Source: Brumimicrobium aurantiacum
GTDB taxonomy: Bacteria > Bacteroidota > Bacteroidia > Flavobacteriales_D > Crocinitomicaceae
Assembly: GCF_003402975.1 (NCBI RefSeq)
Contig: NZ_QURB01000001.1
Coordinates: 558,001 to 622,000 of the forward strand
Direction of reading: 5' to 3'
Length of the DNA stretch: 64,000 bases
In this document: positions 63,185 through 64,000 of the stretch, one piece after another
Layout of the letters: every line of letters starts with the position of its first letter
How positions within the stretch are numbered: the first letter of the stretch is position 1
Translations under genes and position numbers: made by a program
Notes under the pieces: generated by a model
What the model saw: only the letters and a program-made list of their open reading frames with translations
What the model was told of the DNA's origin: nothing
Database searches by the model: none

Positions 63185-64000
63185 CTAATCCTTGTAATTA
63201 TAGGTTTTCAATTTCTGTTTAATCTCTTCCAGATTTTTACGTTTTTTATCGAGTCTTGTTTCTATAGATGTTTTGGTGAAGTAGCGATGCTTCGTTAAAA
63301 ATTCAACTTGCATTTCATCCCATTTTCGGTCGCTATCTATTTTTCCATGCTCACGTAATTCTTTTCTCAAACGATCAGCAATTTCATGAAAATCGTCACG
63401 ACCTAAATAATCTAAATCAGCATCACAAATTATCTCCTCCAATTTGTCTTTTGGTTTATGCGGTACTTGTGTCACAAAAATCAATTCTTTTATGCGCTCA
63501 ATATGTACATCTGTATAACCAAATTTAGGCAATATTTCCGCGGCCAAACGTGCTCCAATAGGCTCATTTCTTTCATATTGTTCAATAAAACCAGCGTCAT
63601 GATAAGATGCAGCAGATTTTAATAGGAATAAATCTTCATCTGTAATTCCTTCACCAATAGCAATACGTTCAGCTTGACGGGTAACATCCTTAGAATGTTC
63701 AAAAGAATGGTAATGTAATTTATCACTTAATTCCCGACGTAACTTAGCCATTATAAAACGTTCGGCTTTATAATAATTGATTTTACTGAAATGATGTAAA
63801 TTAACAAGTTTATTGAAAGATTTATTAGGTTTGATTCCTAAACCGCCTATTGAAAGTTCTGGTTTAATTGAAATTACTTCATACATCATGATTTTAACAC
63901 CACTTTTGGTTGCTACCTTTCCAATCTGTTTACATTCAAAATAGGGTTCAATATGATCAAATGTGTCTTGTGAAACAGCTATGCGCTCAGGTTTACATAA
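63185..64000 (-). CDS. Class III nucleotidyl cyclase C-terminus fused to an HD phosphohydrolase domain (cut by window edge)
   Basis: The frame is open without a stop from the window edge, so the ATG at 63889 is internal. The visible part begins with the end of an adenylate/guanylate cyclase domain (PERIAVSQDTFDHIEPYF, ECKQIGKVATKSGVKIMMYEV, matching the family ending of is..ty..i...f.....G....Kg....MY.v). It then has a short linker and an HD-type domain: YHSFEHSKDV, AASYHDAGF with the HD pair, and CDADLDYLGR with the late Asp, ending with a basic helix. Making a cyclic nucleotide and hydrolysing a phosphoester are thus joined in one chain. The catalytic half of the cyclase lies beyond the edge, so nucleotide specificity cannot be read. 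Confidence 0.8.
   Translation of the reverse strand, partial: LCKPERIAVSQDTFDHIEPYFECKQIGKVATKSGVKIMMYEVISIKPELSIGGLGIKPNKSFNKLVNLHHFSKINYYKAERFIMAKLRRELSDKLHYHSFEHSKDVTRQAERIAIGEGITDEDLFLLKSAASYHDAGFIEQYERNEPIGARLAAEILPKFGYTDVHIERIKELIFVTQVPHKPKDKLEEIICDADLDYLGRDDFHEIADRLRKELREHGKIDSDRKWDEMQVEFLTKHRYFTKTSIETRLDKKRKNLEEIKQKLKTYNYKD

Noticed and set aside
63185-63889. HD protein as a complete gene starting at the ATG at 63889
   Set aside because: The frame remains open to the window edge and the upstream residues match a cyclase domain, so the ATG is internal and the gene is partial.

Overview
This is chromosomal DNA of a low-GC member of the Bacteroidetes, most likely order Flavobacteriales. 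The evidence is the Bacteroidetes -7 promoter element TAnnTTTG in front of many genes, several proteins with type IX secretion sorting domains (two tandem paralogues, a trypsin-like protease and a gliding-motility-type PKD protein), the long form of IspG, a three-gene cytochrome b558 succinate dehydrogenase, DUF4175 and PepSY-like proteins, and a carotenoid operon. Nothing in the window looks like a large phage or conjugative element. It reads as core genome with a few accessory patches.

Layout. 1-1.1 kb: the start of a cytosine-5 DNA methyltransferase with its XRE regulator, then a decayed stretch holding the tail of an exonuclease III gene. 1.1-9.3 kb: dCMP deaminase, S41 protease, an orphan sensor kinase, an omega-amidase/aminotransferase pair, an acyl-CoA carboxylase beta subunit and a TonB-C protein. 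9.3-15.2 kb: ispG and sdhCAB. 15.3-24.5 kb: a very large NtrY-like kinase, uridine kinase, secreted proteins and hemW. 24.5-29.8 kb: a type B-sorted PKD protein, a nucleotide-sugar-epimerase-like protein, recA, bcp and a DUF1801 protein. 29.8-36.3 kb: a two-component system with two PepSY-like targets, then mfd. 36.5-40.5 kb: two tandem secreted paralogues and three tandem short SSB proteins flanked by a 13-bp direct repeat. 40.6-50.5 kb: carotenoid genes, a rhodanese-like protein, an epimerase, an Na+/solute symporter, an orphan SecDF head-domain protein and a SWIM/SNF2 helicase. 50.6-59.8 kb: PPK2 and PPX, a methyltransferase, mnmG, ybeY, an RsbW-like ATPase and DUF4175, with three parS centromere sites around mnmG. 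60-64 kb: gltX, folB, tRNA-Cys, a universal stress protein, and the C-terminal part of a class III nucleotidyl cyclase fused to an HD phosphohydrolase domain, cut by the right edge.

The most interesting signals are: (i) a cluster of near-consensus parS sites, implying the replication origin is close; (ii) a family of GTAGGGGCGTATTG palindromes, four copies with compensating arm changes, which supply the stop codons of three genes; (iii) a shared operator-like box in front of a response regulator gene and its adjacent PepSY genes, which defines a small regulon; (iv) the triple-SSB cassette; (v) the cyclase-HD fusion; and (vi) a 9+9 bp palindrome on the recA promoter. All calls come from reading the sequence; no database search was run.
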